Source: Abiotrophia sp938010525 (GTDB taxonomy: Bacteria; Bacillota; Bacilli; Lactobacillales; Aerococcaceae). From it: a stretch of DNA of 64,000 nucleotides. The position numbers were made by a program, and so were the translations under genes. The notes below the pieces were generated by a model. It had not been told where the DNA came from. It ran no database searches and was given only the letters and a program-made list of their open reading frames with translations. The stretch covers positions 186,001 through 250,000 of the forward strand of contig NZ_CALLVK010000021.1 in the NCBI RefSeq assembly GCF_938010525.1, read 5' to 3'. Numbering within the stretch: the stretch's first letter is position 1; each line of letters opens with the position of its first letter. Below, in pieces: positions 42,562-50,805 of this stretch.

Positions 42562-42811
42562 ATCGTAGGGGCATAGCGCCTAGAATAACTATATTAGTTC
42601 AATTTTATACATCGAGTTCGGGTTAACCCAAACTCACCATAAAATCGTGACCGCTTAAGAAAATTATATTTCAGGCTCATTTCTCCTTTATATAAGCATT
42701 GGTCGAAATAAATTCTGTTCAAAACGCCTTTTAAAAAATCTGTTGAATTGACTTATAAAATCTGCTAATCATTAGGAACTTGAGCTCCTAGTTTATTCAC
42801 CCCATATGGAC
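42562..42811. other. Gene-free AT-rich stretch
   Basis: Between the TIM-barrel promoter and the RpiR terminator. No ORF with a ribosome site, no repeat and no further promoter of good quality was seen. Confidence 0.4.
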
Positions 42812-42841
42812 AAAAAAGGTTGGGCCTAAACCCAACCTTTT
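42812..42841 (-). terminator. Terminator of the RpiR-type regulator gene
   Basis: Perfect 10-bp stem aaaggttggg (42815-42824) / cccaaccttt (42831-42840) followed by T on the minus strand, next to the stop codon. Confidence 0.88.
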
Positions 42842-42844
42842 GTT

Positions 42845-43687
42845 TTAATCCATCTTTCGAATCATCTTCCGAGTTTTAACCAAATGCTCCTTGGTTGCAT
42901 GAAATTGGCGTTGAGCCACCCCATAGTAGAGCAAGTCGGTAATAATCAAGGACCCGTCTCGGGAGGTAACTGAGCCTAGGCGTATTTCTTTTTCGTCTTG
43001 GGGGATGAAAAGGCAAATATCAGCTAGACTGACGAGGGGCGCCTTGAGATTATGTCCCGTGATAGCGATTATTTTGGCACCCTGCTCCTTAGCAAGGTAG
43101 GCCATTTGATTGACACTATGGGTGCTACCACTATAACTGACTACCAACACCACATCGCCAGGCATACAGTGCGCCATTTGCGCCATGAGTATATGAGTGT
43201 CACGATCATAGGTGACTGGACGATTAATTCGCGTCAACTTATGAACTAAGTCCATGCAGACTACGCCACTGCCTCCAATTCCGCAGAGAAAGAGACGATG
43301 GGCGTTAGCCATCCAATCAATGGCTTGCGCAAGATCTGTTTCATCCATGAGCTCATAGGTCTGACGTAGATTCTGTTCTAGGATACTTTGGGTCTTATGG
43401 ATGAGCTTAGACAGACAATCTTTAGGATCTAAAAAGAGATCCACCTCAGGCATTTCCTCATCAGTCCGGTCCTGTGCCAAGTCCAATTTTAAGGCAGGCA
43501 AGCCTTTATAACCCATCTTCTTAGCAAAGCGAGTCCAGGCCGCCCCCGATGTTCCAGAAGCATAACCTAACTCCACAGTATTCATATCTAACACTTCATG
43601 CCGGTGCTCCAGTATATAGCGACCGATCATCTGTTCAGTCGCTGTCATTGATCCTAGGGCACTTTTGATCTTGGTAATACAACTCAT
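42845..43687 (-). CDS. MurR/RpiR-family transcriptional regulator
   Basis: A 280-residue regulator. An N-terminal HTH (MTATEQMIGRYILEH, then SGTSGAAWTRFAKKMGYKG) is followed by a SIS sugar-isomerase fold domain with LFLCGIGGSGVVCMD, VVLVVSYSGSTHSV and AKIIAITGH, which senses a sugar phosphate. AAAGGAG precedes the ATG. It stands alone with its own terminator. Its target is not evident; the sugar operon and TIM-barrel gene downstream are the nearest candidates. Confidence 0.88.
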   Translation of the reverse strand: MSCITKIKSALGSMTATEQMIGRYILEHRHEVLDMNTVELGYASGTSGAAWTRFAKKMGYKGLPALKLDLAQDRTDEEMPEVDLFLDPKDCLSKLIHKTQSILEQNLRQTYELMDETDLAQAIDWMANAHRLFLCGIGGSGVVCMDLVHKLTRINRPVTYDRDTHILMAQMAHCMPGDVVLVVSYSGSTHSVNQMAYLAKEQGAKIIAITGHNLKAPLVSLADICLFIPQDEKEIRLGSVTSRDGSLIITDLLYYGVAQRQFHATKEHLVKTRKMIRKMD

Positions 43688-43850
43688 ACGATTCTCTCCT
43701 TTGTTATACCAAACACTGAATCCTACTTTCCATGATAGCCACGCCTAGCCCATTTTCGCCTACAGTATATCACAATAAATCGCTTACAGCAACTAGCTTT
43801 ACCTATGGTGATTCACAAACAGAGAGATATTTTTGTCGTTATCCAAAAGA

Positions 43851-43873
43851 AAACAGGCTCTAAGAGCCTGTTT
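43851..43873 (-). terminator. Terminator of the 273-residue membrane protein gene
   Basis: Stem aaacaggctc (43851-43860) / gagcctgttt (43864-43873) with T4 on the minus strand, 45 nt after the stop. Confidence 0.82.
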
Positions 43874-43917
43874 TTAGCTGACTAATTTTACATCATGGTC
43901 GTATTTTACATTCTTCT

Positions 43918-44739
43918 CTATCCACACTGTTTATTTTGTAGCGCCTTTTTACCCAGACATTTCGCCAGCCATACGCTTTGCGCCGACAAATAGGCAAAAG
44001 GCAGGTACAAGACCAGGCTTCGCCAATAGGCAGGACCGACGCCCACACCGCTCCGCATCATGAGCCAAAAAAGAAAAGGATAGCTGAAGAGCAGGAGATT
44101 GACTCCAGAGAGCCCAAGATAAAGCCGCCAGGTCTGACCATAACGAGCCACCGTCGCTAGAATAGCACCCAAGACTAATAGACCATTGAGAAGCGCTGCC
44201 TCACGCCAATCCAAATTATTAAAGCCAAAACGCAGATTATTCAATAAAGGGACTAAGAAATAGAGCAACATCCCCGTCTGTAAGTAAGCCAAGCCCAACT
44301 GATAACGTTCCAAGGCTACTGGCTTCTTGTTTCGAGCCCCTTCTGTTTTAGGCCAAGCTTGGGCAAAGTTTTTAAGTCGATGGCTCCATATTAGCGAAGC
44401 GAGGAAGAAGACCCCTGACCGAATCATCAAGTCGACTTCGTAAGCAGTCCTTAGTTTTGTGCTTCCTTGCCCTGGCACAAGCAGCCCCATCAGTAGACGC
44501 CCCCAGAGCACCACTAGCCCTAGCCACTCCAATCGATAGGCCCATCGCATGCTAGCCCCAGATTGGAATAACCAGGCCAGCCAGGTGACTGCCATAGCTA
44601 GCAACCAGGCAGCAAAAGGCAAGTTAATGAAGTCCCAGTTGAAGATGTTCTGGTAAATCCATAAACCAGCCAAGACCTTGAAGACTAAAAATAAGGCAAA
44701 AGCGCGTTCTTGGCTTGTTTTGTCCACTATGGGTTCCAT
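43918..44739 (-). CDS. Multi-helix membrane protein of unknown function (paralogue 5 of the cluster)
   Basis: A 273-residue protein with about seven hydrophobic segments and short basic loops. An N-terminal hydrophilic stretch (EPIVDKTSQERAF) is followed by helices; WAYRLEWLGLVVLWGR matches the position of the GYRLDLVLT-type motif in the smaller paralogues upstream. There are no catalytic or transport signatures. AAAGGAGGG precedes the ATG. It is the last of a run of related genes on the minus strand and is transcribed apart from the 408-residue gene, whose terminator lies between them. Confidence 0.6.
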   Translation of the reverse strand: MEPIVDKTSQERAFALFLVFKVLAGLWIYQNIFNWDFINLPFAAWLLAMAVTWLAWLFQSGASMRWAYRLEWLGLVVLWGRLLMGLLVPGQGSTKLRTAYEVDLMIRSGVFFLASLIWSHRLKNFAQAWPKTEGARNKKPVALERYQLGLAYLQTGMLLYFLVPLLNNLRFGFNNLDWREAALLNGLLVLGAILATVARYGQTWRLYLGLSGVNLLLFSYPFLFWLMMRSGVGVGPAYWRSLVLYLPFAYLSAQSVWLAKCLGKKALQNKQCG

Positions 44740-44808
44740 GGCAGTCCCTCCTTTCCTTTCTTTATTATAGCAGACTCCCCAAGAGGCGTCATTAACCGAC
44801 TAGCTCAA

Positions 44809-44834
44809 AAAAAGTGCGGACTCACCCGCACTTT
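44809..44834 (-). terminator. Terminator of the 408-residue membrane protein gene
   Basis: Perfect 9-bp stem aaagtgcgg (44811-44819) / ccgcacttt (44826-44834) with T7 on the minus strand. Confidence 0.88.
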
Positions 44835-44847
44835 CTCATATTAGCGC

Positions 44848-46074
44848 TTAATTCTTGTCTGGCACAAATGCAAGCCAATCTGCATCCAAATACCAGCCAT
44901 CTGGGATGGCCTGACTGCCTATTTCATGATAGCCTACTTGTCCACGAAGCGTTAGGACTCCCTGCCAAGTGCTGATAGCCTGTGGGACTTTCCCCTGAAC
45001 GCGCACTCTCAGAACTTTAGCTGAAGCTTCCCCACCAGTCGACTGACTGAAAGTAAACCAGTAAGCATCCCCTACTTGTCCTAAAAAGCCCTTCTCATTA
45101 GTGGTCATGCGACATTCAATTAATTGGCCACTTAAGGTCTCTGCTTGGGCCAATACTTGGTCTAAATCTTGTAACTGATAGGCCTCTGCCCCTTGGTAAT
45201 GGGAAGTCACGCCAAAGACATAGCCTTTGACACCCGCTTTAAGCTTACGTAAAAAAAATAGGGGGAGTGTCGGTAGCCCTATCAAGAGTAGAGCAGATAA
45301 GCCCAGGCCAAAGATAAGATTTACTACCGTCTCGGAATCTCTCACCTGACTAAGAAATTGAAGAATAATCGTCCCTATCACCAAAAGAGAGATTCTATTA
45401 ACTATAAGAAGCAAGATACCCATTACGAGATAAACTAGATCTAAGTTCCAGGCTCTCTTGAGCAAGTCTGGGCGATGATTACGGTAACCCCACCAAGCTA
45501 AGTAGCTAGTAGCAAGACATAAGATTATAGCTAATAGGTAAAGGGGCTCATGAGAATAATCCAGGTGTAAGACGAGCATCTGCCATCCTTTAATGAAGAG
45601 ATAGCCTAAGAACACACGATTAAGTGCCTTATTTCCCTCAGTTGGAACTAGCTTTAATTGATTTCCTTGCTTATTCAATTGGCGCCCGACCAAGAATTGC
45701 TGATAGGCACAATAAACCATAGGAGCTACTGATACAAAGAGTTTTGGGATGAGATTTGATAAAGCGATAAGTGGCGAAAAGGCCAATAATTTTTGAAAAT
45801 CTAAACTTACCAAGACATAGATGACAATACCAGTATTAACCGCGCCAGCTAGATAATGACACCAGGCCTGCTTTGACTTATAACCTAACCAAGTCAGTAC
45901 TAGTGGTAATAAAAAGATTGCTTCTTCTAACAATAAGTGCCCTAAAATAGGCTGACTTAACCAACTAAATACGGCAGAACCAAAAAGAATGGGGCTAAGC
46001 CGGAATAAAAGATAGACCAGTTGACAATCAAGCAGCCAACGTTGATGATCAGATACTGACCTGTTAACTTGCAT
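44848..46074 (-). CDS. Membrane protein with soluble C-terminal domain, unknown function
   Basis: A 408-residue protein. About eight hydrophobic segments cover residues 15-275, and a soluble domain of about 130 residues follows, rich in beta strands (QLIECRMTTNEKGFLG, DAYWFTFSQS, KVLRVRVQGKVP, GWYLDADWLAFVP). The segment RNHRPDLLKRAWNLDLVYL aligns with KDHDTTIFKRGYRLDLVLT of the 146-residue neighbour, showing kinship. AGAGGAGGAAAA precedes the ATG. The fold of the C-terminal domain was not recognised; it may be a sensor or ligand-binding part. Confidence 0.6.
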   Translation of the reverse strand: MQVNRSVSDHQRWLLDCQLVYLLFRLSPILFGSAVFSWLSQPILGHLLLEEAIFLLPLVLTWLGYKSKQAWCHYLAGAVNTGIVIYVLVSLDFQKLLAFSPLIALSNLIPKLFVSVAPMVYCAYQQFLVGRQLNKQGNQLKLVPTEGNKALNRVFLGYLFIKGWQMLVLHLDYSHEPLYLLAIILCLATSYLAWWGYRNHRPDLLKRAWNLDLVYLVMGILLLIVNRISLLVIGTIILQFLSQVRDSETVVNLIFGLGLSALLLIGLPTLPLFFLRKLKAGVKGYVFGVTSHYQGAEAYQLQDLDQVLAQAETLSGQLIECRMTTNEKGFLGQVGDAYWFTFSQSTGGEASAKVLRVRVQGKVPQAISTWQGVLTLRGQVGYHEIGSQAIPDGWYLDADWLAFVPDKN

Positions 46075-46127
46075 ATGTTTTCCTCCTCTTAGGGATATTC
46101 AATCTTACTGGCTTTGTCTAGTTAGAA

Positions 46128-46270
46128 CTAGCTAGGCAAGACCGCACTGTATGTAGACTGCGATAACTCTAATATAAAGCGCACTAGTATGACAGATAGA
46201 ATTCTTAAAACGGAATTATCATGAAACCTTCGAAATCAGCTTGGTAATCCTTCTTGTTTTCTTCTGTCAT
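46128..46270 (-). pseudogene. Frameshifted, truncated copy of the small membrane protein family
   Basis: AGGAGGGG precedes an ATG at 46270 that opens MTEENKKDYQADFEGFMII, very like the start of the 132-residue paralogue (MTEEVKQSHQPGFERYMKI). The frame then stops after two more codons (46205). One base over, from 46211 to the stop at 46128, the sequence reads VLRILSVILVRFILEL, matching the first membrane helix of the family (VLRVLTLITGLVLLL). A small deletion has thus broken the copy, and the remainder is lost. It lies 10 nt after the 146-residue gene, whose stop codon overlaps its ribosome site. Confidence 0.7.
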
Positions 46271-46280
46271 TAGGCCCCTC

Positions 46281-46721
46281 CTAATCTTGCGATTGATGCC
46301 TGTATCTCTTAGTTTCTAGTTCATGTAACCAAGCAGCCCTGGCTTCCTCGAAGCGGTTCTTGGCGCCTAGGAGTACTAGCCAGATTATGATAGGGATGAT
46401 CAATAGTATCAGGACAAGGCCTTGACTTGCCCATAAAACATATGGGAAAAATGAGATTCCAAGCACCCCTAAGCCTACTTCTAGACTGGTCAAAACTAAA
46501 TCCAGTCGGTAGCCTCTTTTGAAGATTGTCGTATCATGATCTTTCCACGCAATCATCAACCAATAGAAAGCCAATAGGCGTCCAACATATACAAATCCTA
46601 ATAGCAATGAGTACAACAGTAAGACTAATCCTGTTATCAGCGTTAATACTCGCAAAACAGTGTACAAGATCATGTAAAGGTTAAACTCGGACTGGCGCCC
46701 CTTTTTACTCTCGTCAATCAA
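46281..46721 (-). CDS. Small membrane protein of unknown function (paralogue 2)
   Basis: A 146-residue protein with four hydrophobic segments. Its order of motifs (EFNLYMILYTVLRVLTLI, LLAFYWLMIAWKDHD, FKRGYRLDLVLTSLEV, then two C-terminal helices) is the same as in the 132-residue neighbour. The start appears to be TTG at 46721, with GGAGG 8 nt upstream; no ATG fits. Charged tail ELETKRYRHQSQD. It is in a run with paralogues 1 and 3 on the minus strand. No known family was recognised. Confidence 0.65.
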   Translation of the reverse strand: MIDESKKGRQSEFNLYMILYTVLRVLTLITGLVLLLYSLLLGFVYVGRLLAFYWLMIAWKDHDTTIFKRGYRLDLVLTSLEVGLGVLGISFFPYVLWASQGLVLILLIIPIIIWLVLLGAKNRFEEARAAWLHELETKRYRHQSQD

Positions 46722-46759
46722 TGCTTGTGCCTCCTTAACTTACAATTAAGCTTATATTA

Positions 46760-47158
46760 CTAGTCTGAACCAAAGCGAAGCTTGGCTATAAAAAGCACTG
46801 CCCACACTATAATTGGAGTTATAAAAATCAAAAACATTGGTGCATAGGATAATGCCAAAATTACGAATGGCCACGCCACAAGTAGCCCTACCACCCAAAC
46901 CGAAAGTTCAAGTACTGACAAGATAGTATCTAGGATAAATCCATAGTTGAAACGGGGTCCATCATTGGTTTTCCAACCTGTCATCAACCAATAAAAGGCT
47001 AGTAGACGACCTAAGTATACTAACCATATGATTGGGAGTTCTTTGACATTAACTAACATATGAATTCCTGTTACGAGAGTTATCAGCCTCAAAGCCGTAT
47101 AGATCTTCATATATCTTTCAAAGCCTGGTTGGTGGCTTTGCTTGACTTCTTCCGTCAT
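46760..47158 (-). CDS. Small membrane protein of unknown function (paralogue 1)
   Basis: A 132-residue protein with four hydrophobic segments. MTEEVKQSHQPGFERYMKI forms the cytoplasmic start, then LRLITLVTGI, LLAFYWLMTGWKTNDGPRFNYGFILDTILSVLEL and two C-terminal helices. The start at 47158 has GAGG at a normal distance; an upstream in-frame start at 47188 lacks one. First gene of the cluster behind a TATAAT promoter. The family has no recognised function; size and duplication recall immunity-type or stress membrane proteins, which is speculation. Confidence 0.65.
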   Translation of the reverse strand: MTEEVKQSHQPGFERYMKIYTALRLITLVTGIHMLVNVKELPIIWLVYLGRLLAFYWLMTGWKTNDGPRFNYGFILDTILSVLELSVWVVGLLVAWPFVILALSYAPMFLIFITPIIVWAVLFIAKLRFGSD

Positions 47159-47234
47159 TTTCCATACCTCACAGTCTGCCCTAACCAACCTAATGCCGTT
47201 AGGACTTTAATTAATAGACTATTAATATGGCATC

Positions 47235-47240
47235 ATTATA
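47235..47240 (-). promoter_or_regulatory. -10 box of the membrane protein cluster
   Basis: Consensus TATAAT on the minus strand with TTTACT 18 nt upstream. The spacer holds an imperfect palindrome AAGTTTCGAGAACTT, a possible operator. Confidence 0.55.
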
Positions 47241-47259
47241 CCAAAGTTCTCGAAACTTA

Positions 47260-47589
47260 GTAAAGCTTTCACCTCATTCATTCTTGCTAGATTTTATCTT
47301 ATACACCCGATAAAAACCTGATAAATCAACATTTCATCTACTCACACCTTGTATTTTATCAACTTTCTGTTAACTTTCAGATTTTGAATGTTCCGTCCCA
47401 CTAAATTTACCACAAAACTTCTGTTTATATCTCTACTATGAACTTTACTAGGCGAGAACACTTGTCACCATCTCAGCATCTGGTAAGCCTAAGCCAATTC
47501 ATAGATAGGAGAATATTCGGGTTTTCCATTCGCGTCTCCAATTCTAACTTAGCTACACAAATTTTCATCATATACACAACATATCTAAA
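47260..47589. other. Gene-free region between divergent promoters
   Basis: About 330 bp between the promoters of the membrane cluster and the AraC regulator. Low-GC, with several short near-repeats of aactttc (47358-47380) but no ORF with a ribosome site. Confidence 0.4.
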
Positions 47590-47619
47590 TTGACTATCTG
47601 AGCTAACTAGCATTATAAT
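47590..47619 (+). promoter_or_regulatory. Promoter of the AraC-type regulator gene
   Basis: TTGACT (47590-47595), 18-nt spacer, TATAAT (47614-47619), 34 nt ahead of the start codon. Confidence 0.75.
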
Positions 47620-47653
47620 AGTTTTACAACTTCTATCAGACGAGGTGATATCC

Positions 47654-48487
47654 ATGTCCGAGCAAGAGTTTTACGTTTTCCATAATATATCTTCTGTTGA
47701 TTTCTACCCCATTCAGTTTGGCAAGGAGAAGTGTGACCCTTGGCATCATTATGGGCCAACCCTGACCCATAATTACCTCTTCCACTACATCTTGTCGGGG
47801 CGGGGGAGCTTTCTCGAGAATGAGAAGCAGGAGGTCATTCAACTGGGGCCAGGCCAAGGCTTTCTCATGCCCCCTAACACGGTCTGTTCCTATACGGCTG
47901 ACCAAGACGACCCCTGGATCTATTGTTGGATTGAGTTCAATGGACTCAAGGCTGCTAATTTCATGCGTCAGGCAGGTTTGAATGCTAACAATCTGATCTT
48001 TACGCCTCATAAGCCCATGATTATCTCTAGTATCAAAGACACCTTGGAGACCATCATCCGTAACCACTCCCAGCATGAGTCCTTTCTGATTGCCCAGCTC
48101 TATCTCTTAGTTGATCATCTGATTCGCTTTTCTAAGCACAGTCCTCAGCAGCGTCCTAACGAGATTCATTCCTTCTATATTAGAGAGGCTATCCATTATA
48201 TCCAGGACCACTATATGGACAACCCTAGCGTGGATCGACTGGCAGACATCTGCCACCTCAACCGCAATTACTTCACCCGTCTCTTCAAGCAAGAGCTCCA
48301 AATGACACCTTCGCAGTTCATTTTGACCTATCGTATCAACCAATCCTGCGAGCTCTTGGCTTCAACCAATCGTTCCATTCGCGACATTGCCGAGCAAATC
48401 GGCTACAGCAATCAGTTCAACTTCTCTTCGGCCTTCAAACGTGTCAAGGGTATGACGCCTATGGAATGGCGTCGACGTTATCGTTAG
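47654..48487 (+). CDS. AraC-family transcriptional regulator
   Basis: A 277-residue regulator: an N-terminal cupin sensor (WHHYGPTLTHNYLFHYILSG, LGPGQGFLMPPNT) and two C-terminal HTH motifs (VDRLADICHLNRNYFTRLFKQ and SIRDIAEQIGYSNQFNFSSAFKRVKGMTP). GAGGTG is 6 nt before the ATG at 47654. It is convergent with the GH36 gene and shares a terminator with it; sugar-binding AraC proteins like this commonly activate alpha-galactosidase (MsmR type), so it is the likely regulator. Confidence 0.9.
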   Translation: MSEQEFYVFHNISSVDFYPIQFGKEKCDPWHHYGPTLTHNYLFHYILSGRGSFLENEKQEVIQLGPGQGFLMPPNTVCSYTADQDDPWIYCWIEFNGLKAANFMRQAGLNANNLIFTPHKPMIISSIKDTLETIIRNHSQHESFLIAQLYLLVDHLIRFSKHSPQQRPNEIHSFYIREAIHYIQDHYMDNPSVDRLADICHLNRNYFTRLFKQELQMTPSQFILTYRINQSCELLASTNRSIRDIAEQIGYSNQFNFSSAFKRVKGMTPMEWRRRYR

Positions 48488-48507
48488 CCGAAGATATGAT
48501 GACATAG

Positions 48508-48539
48508 AAAAATCCGCACTCAATCAGTGCGGATTTTTT
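48508..48539. terminator. Bidirectional terminator
   Basis: Perfect 12-bp stem aaaatccgcact (48509-48520) / agtgcggatttt (48526-48537), loop caatc, A and T runs on both sides, between convergent genes. Confidence 0.92.
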
Positions 48540-48543
48540 CATT

Positions 48544-50511
48544 CTAATTTCTTGATCCAATCATGGGATCGGCATAAGTTAGTTGATAGATGACTAATTC
48601 CTGAGGCGCTAAAGTAGCTTGCCAAATATGCTTTTCCGTCCGTTCCAAGCTTGCTCGCCCTGCGACCTGCATGAGGGTCTGGAGCTCGCCATCCCCTAAA
48701 ATATAGGTTTGAGGTTGAGCTGTCGGATTACGTAGTGACAGAATGACACGACGCCCGTCATCGCTCAAGCAACGATAGCCATAAAGGCCCGTATGGTCGG
48801 CTGGCTTATGGCCGATAAAGCGACTATTCTTAAGGCAGTCATCATAGTTATCCTGTACCCAGCGAATGGCCTCGGCATTAGCACGCCAACGCTCATGGTC
48901 GAAGAGGTCGTAGGAGTAATAGCACTCCCAGAAGGCATTACCACGCGTCCCAATAAAGTAGAGATAGTCGCGGAATTCACTGACACTGGCCTGAATTGGA
49001 TGGTCTAAGAGCCCTGCAGTCGCCCGATGAGCAAAGATTGGCTCATGGTTATAGAAATATTTCTGGGGCACTTGGATAGCTCGCTCGCGAATGAAGGCGT
49101 GATAACGATCATCCCGATAGGTCATCATGCGAGCCAAATCGGTCTCTCCAAGTGAATCATAGCCTGTATCCTGAGAAACTTGAATCCAAAGGCTATTGAC
49201 ATAGGCTAGCCACCAAGGGCTTGGATTGACGTAAGAGGTTAAATTCAGCCATAGGTCTCGCTGCGCCCCTTTTTCATCATGGTCTTGGGAATGCTTCTGA
49301 CGATAGGCAGACCGTAAGTTCTGGAAGAGCTTAATCAAACGTTCGTAAGTCGCCGTCATTTGGTGCATACCATGGGGACCTGAGACATCATCCTGAGCTG
49401 GCTCAATCAAAAAGCCATCTAGCTTCCAATAAGACAGGTCATACTGGTCCTGATAGGCTAGGAGCTTAGCTTCCAAGGCATCCAAATAAGCCGGGTCACC
49501 CACATTGACGTCTTGAGTCCGCTCATTTTTAGTTCCTAGTCCTAATTCTGGATGAGCCTTGAGCCAATTGCTCATGGTTAGCTGCGTGCCACCATAGCCA
49601 CCCCGTGGCCCCATCCAAAGGCCAAGCTGGCCGCCATAGCTGGCCACTTGGTCCTTAATGCGTGAGAGGCCAAGCGGGAATTTCGCATTGAATTCCCAAA
49701 AGCTCTCATAATTGGCCCAGCCGTCATCCACCACATAAGTATCCAGTGGCACCCCATAATCACTGAAGCCCGACCGTATAGCGGCAAAGGAAGTCATAAT
49801 CTTGTCCTCGTCGATGTCCAACATATGGTCGTACCAGGAATTATATTGTAGGCGGAAGTGGTTTGGCAATGCGATAGTTTCAATATAAGCGAAGAAGGCT
49901 TGTTGGATGCTTGAAAATTCAGGGCTGGCCGCTGACCCTATGACCGTCGCATGTAAATTCACTGGCTGGTCTGAAGTCACCTCTCGCCCTAGATAGTAGC
50001 GGGACCAATAGCGACCTTGTTCTAGGCGGTTCTCTGCTAGGGGAAATTCCATCCCTAAGAAGAAACTATTAGCGTAAACTGGCTGGCCACAGGCCACATA
50101 ATAGCCACTAAATCCTGCCATCTCAGGAATTGCCTCTTGTTCCTTTGGTTGATAAAACTTGGCATCTTCCTGGAAGGTCATGACCGATAAGTCTAGAAAG
50201 TTAATGGCCTGTTTTGCCTCTAAGAGGCTAACCTTGCATTTGAGGTAACCGTCTGTTAGCTCATAAATCACCTTGACTCGCGCTAGGTCGTCTTGGTACT
50301 CTACCTGAATGGCTTCTGCGGTCTCCTTCTCAAGTTGAGCTTGCATCTGGCTAGCGGCTAGTTGCCCCCCCTTCTGCCAATGGATGACAAAGGGCTCACT
50401 CTCACTTAATGCATAGGTCTTTCCCGTCTGTCTATTGGTCAGCCGGTCTAAGTAAAACTGTTGATGATTGCAGACAAAATGTCCGATAAGCGTTTGGCTT
50501 TGGAGTTCCAT
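48544..50511 (-). CDS. GH36-type alpha-galactosidase or alpha-N-acetylgalactosaminidase
   Basis: A 655-residue clan GH-D enzyme. An N-terminal beta-sandwich (1-220) leads to a barrel with NSWYDHMLDIDEDKI, YVVDDGWANYES (substrate Asp pair), LGLWMGPRGGYGG, the nucleophile strand YWKLDGFL, and SQDTGYDS holding the acid/base Asp. The C-terminal domain is beta-rich. It is shorter than the roughly 730-residue raffinose-type enzymes, and KLDGF differs from their KWDMN, so specificity for alpha-GalNAc or a modified galactoside is possible. No signal peptide. Ahead of the gene a TGTAAGCGCCTAGCA element is a weak cre-like match. Confidence 0.85.
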   Translation of the reverse strand: MELQSQTLIGHFVCNHQQFYLDRLTNRQTGKTYALSESEPFVIHWQKGGQLAASQMQAQLEKETAEAIQVEYQDDLARVKVIYELTDGYLKCKVSLLEAKQAINFLDLSVMTFQEDAKFYQPKEQEAIPEMAGFSGYYVACGQPVYANSFFLGMEFPLAENRLEQGRYWSRYYLGREVTSDQPVNLHATVIGSAASPEFSSIQQAFFAYIETIALPNHFRLQYNSWYDHMLDIDEDKIMTSFAAIRSGFSDYGVPLDTYVVDDGWANYESFWEFNAKFPLGLSRIKDQVASYGGQLGLWMGPRGGYGGTQLTMSNWLKAHPELGLGTKNERTQDVNVGDPAYLDALEAKLLAYQDQYDLSYWKLDGFLIEPAQDDVSGPHGMHQMTATYERLIKLFQNLRSAYRQKHSQDHDEKGAQRDLWLNLTSYVNPSPWWLAYVNSLWIQVSQDTGYDSLGETDLARMMTYRDDRYHAFIRERAIQVPQKYFYNHEPIFAHRATAGLLDHPIQASVSEFRDYLYFIGTRGNAFWECYYSYDLFDHERWRANAEAIRWVQDNYDDCLKNSRFIGHKPADHTGLYGYRCLSDDGRRVILSLRNPTAQPQTYILGDGELQTLMQVAGRASLERTEKHIWQATLAPQELVIYQLTYADPMIGSRN

Positions 50512-50738
50512 ACGCCTCTCCTCCTCATAAAAGTAATCATACTTACCTAATATAATTGTAAGCGCCTAGCAAATATTTTACTATCTTATTTTGCTACCTA
50601 CTCTATGTGCTGATTAATCACTAAGGAACTTTTGTCATATTTATAGTAGATTTTACACATATTTCCAGTATAAAAACGCTCAGAACCAAATACAGCTCAT
50701 CTAATTCTCATTTTTTTGCCACTTTATTCAAATTCTTC
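50512..50738. other. Divergent intergenic region
   Basis: Holds the GH36 ribosome site and an unclear promoter (ATTATATT near 50540-50548 on the minus strand, no good -35). A weak cre-like TGTAAGCGCCTAGC (11 of 14) lies near 50552. Nothing else is recognised. Confidence 0.4.
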
Positions 50739-50767
50739 TTGTGCGCCAAGGCCTAAACGCGTATAAT
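50739..50767 (+). promoter_or_regulatory. Promoter of the APC permease gene
   Basis: TTGTGC (50739-50744), 17-nt spacer, TATAAT (50762-50767). Confidence 0.75.
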
Positions 50768-50805
50768 GTAGAGTAATTCATCATTGATATTAGGAGGTAT
50801 TATAT

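Noticed and set aside
50512..50805. T-box or riboswitch ahead of the amino acid permease
   Set aside because: The promoter leaves a leader of only about 35 nt, too short for such an element.
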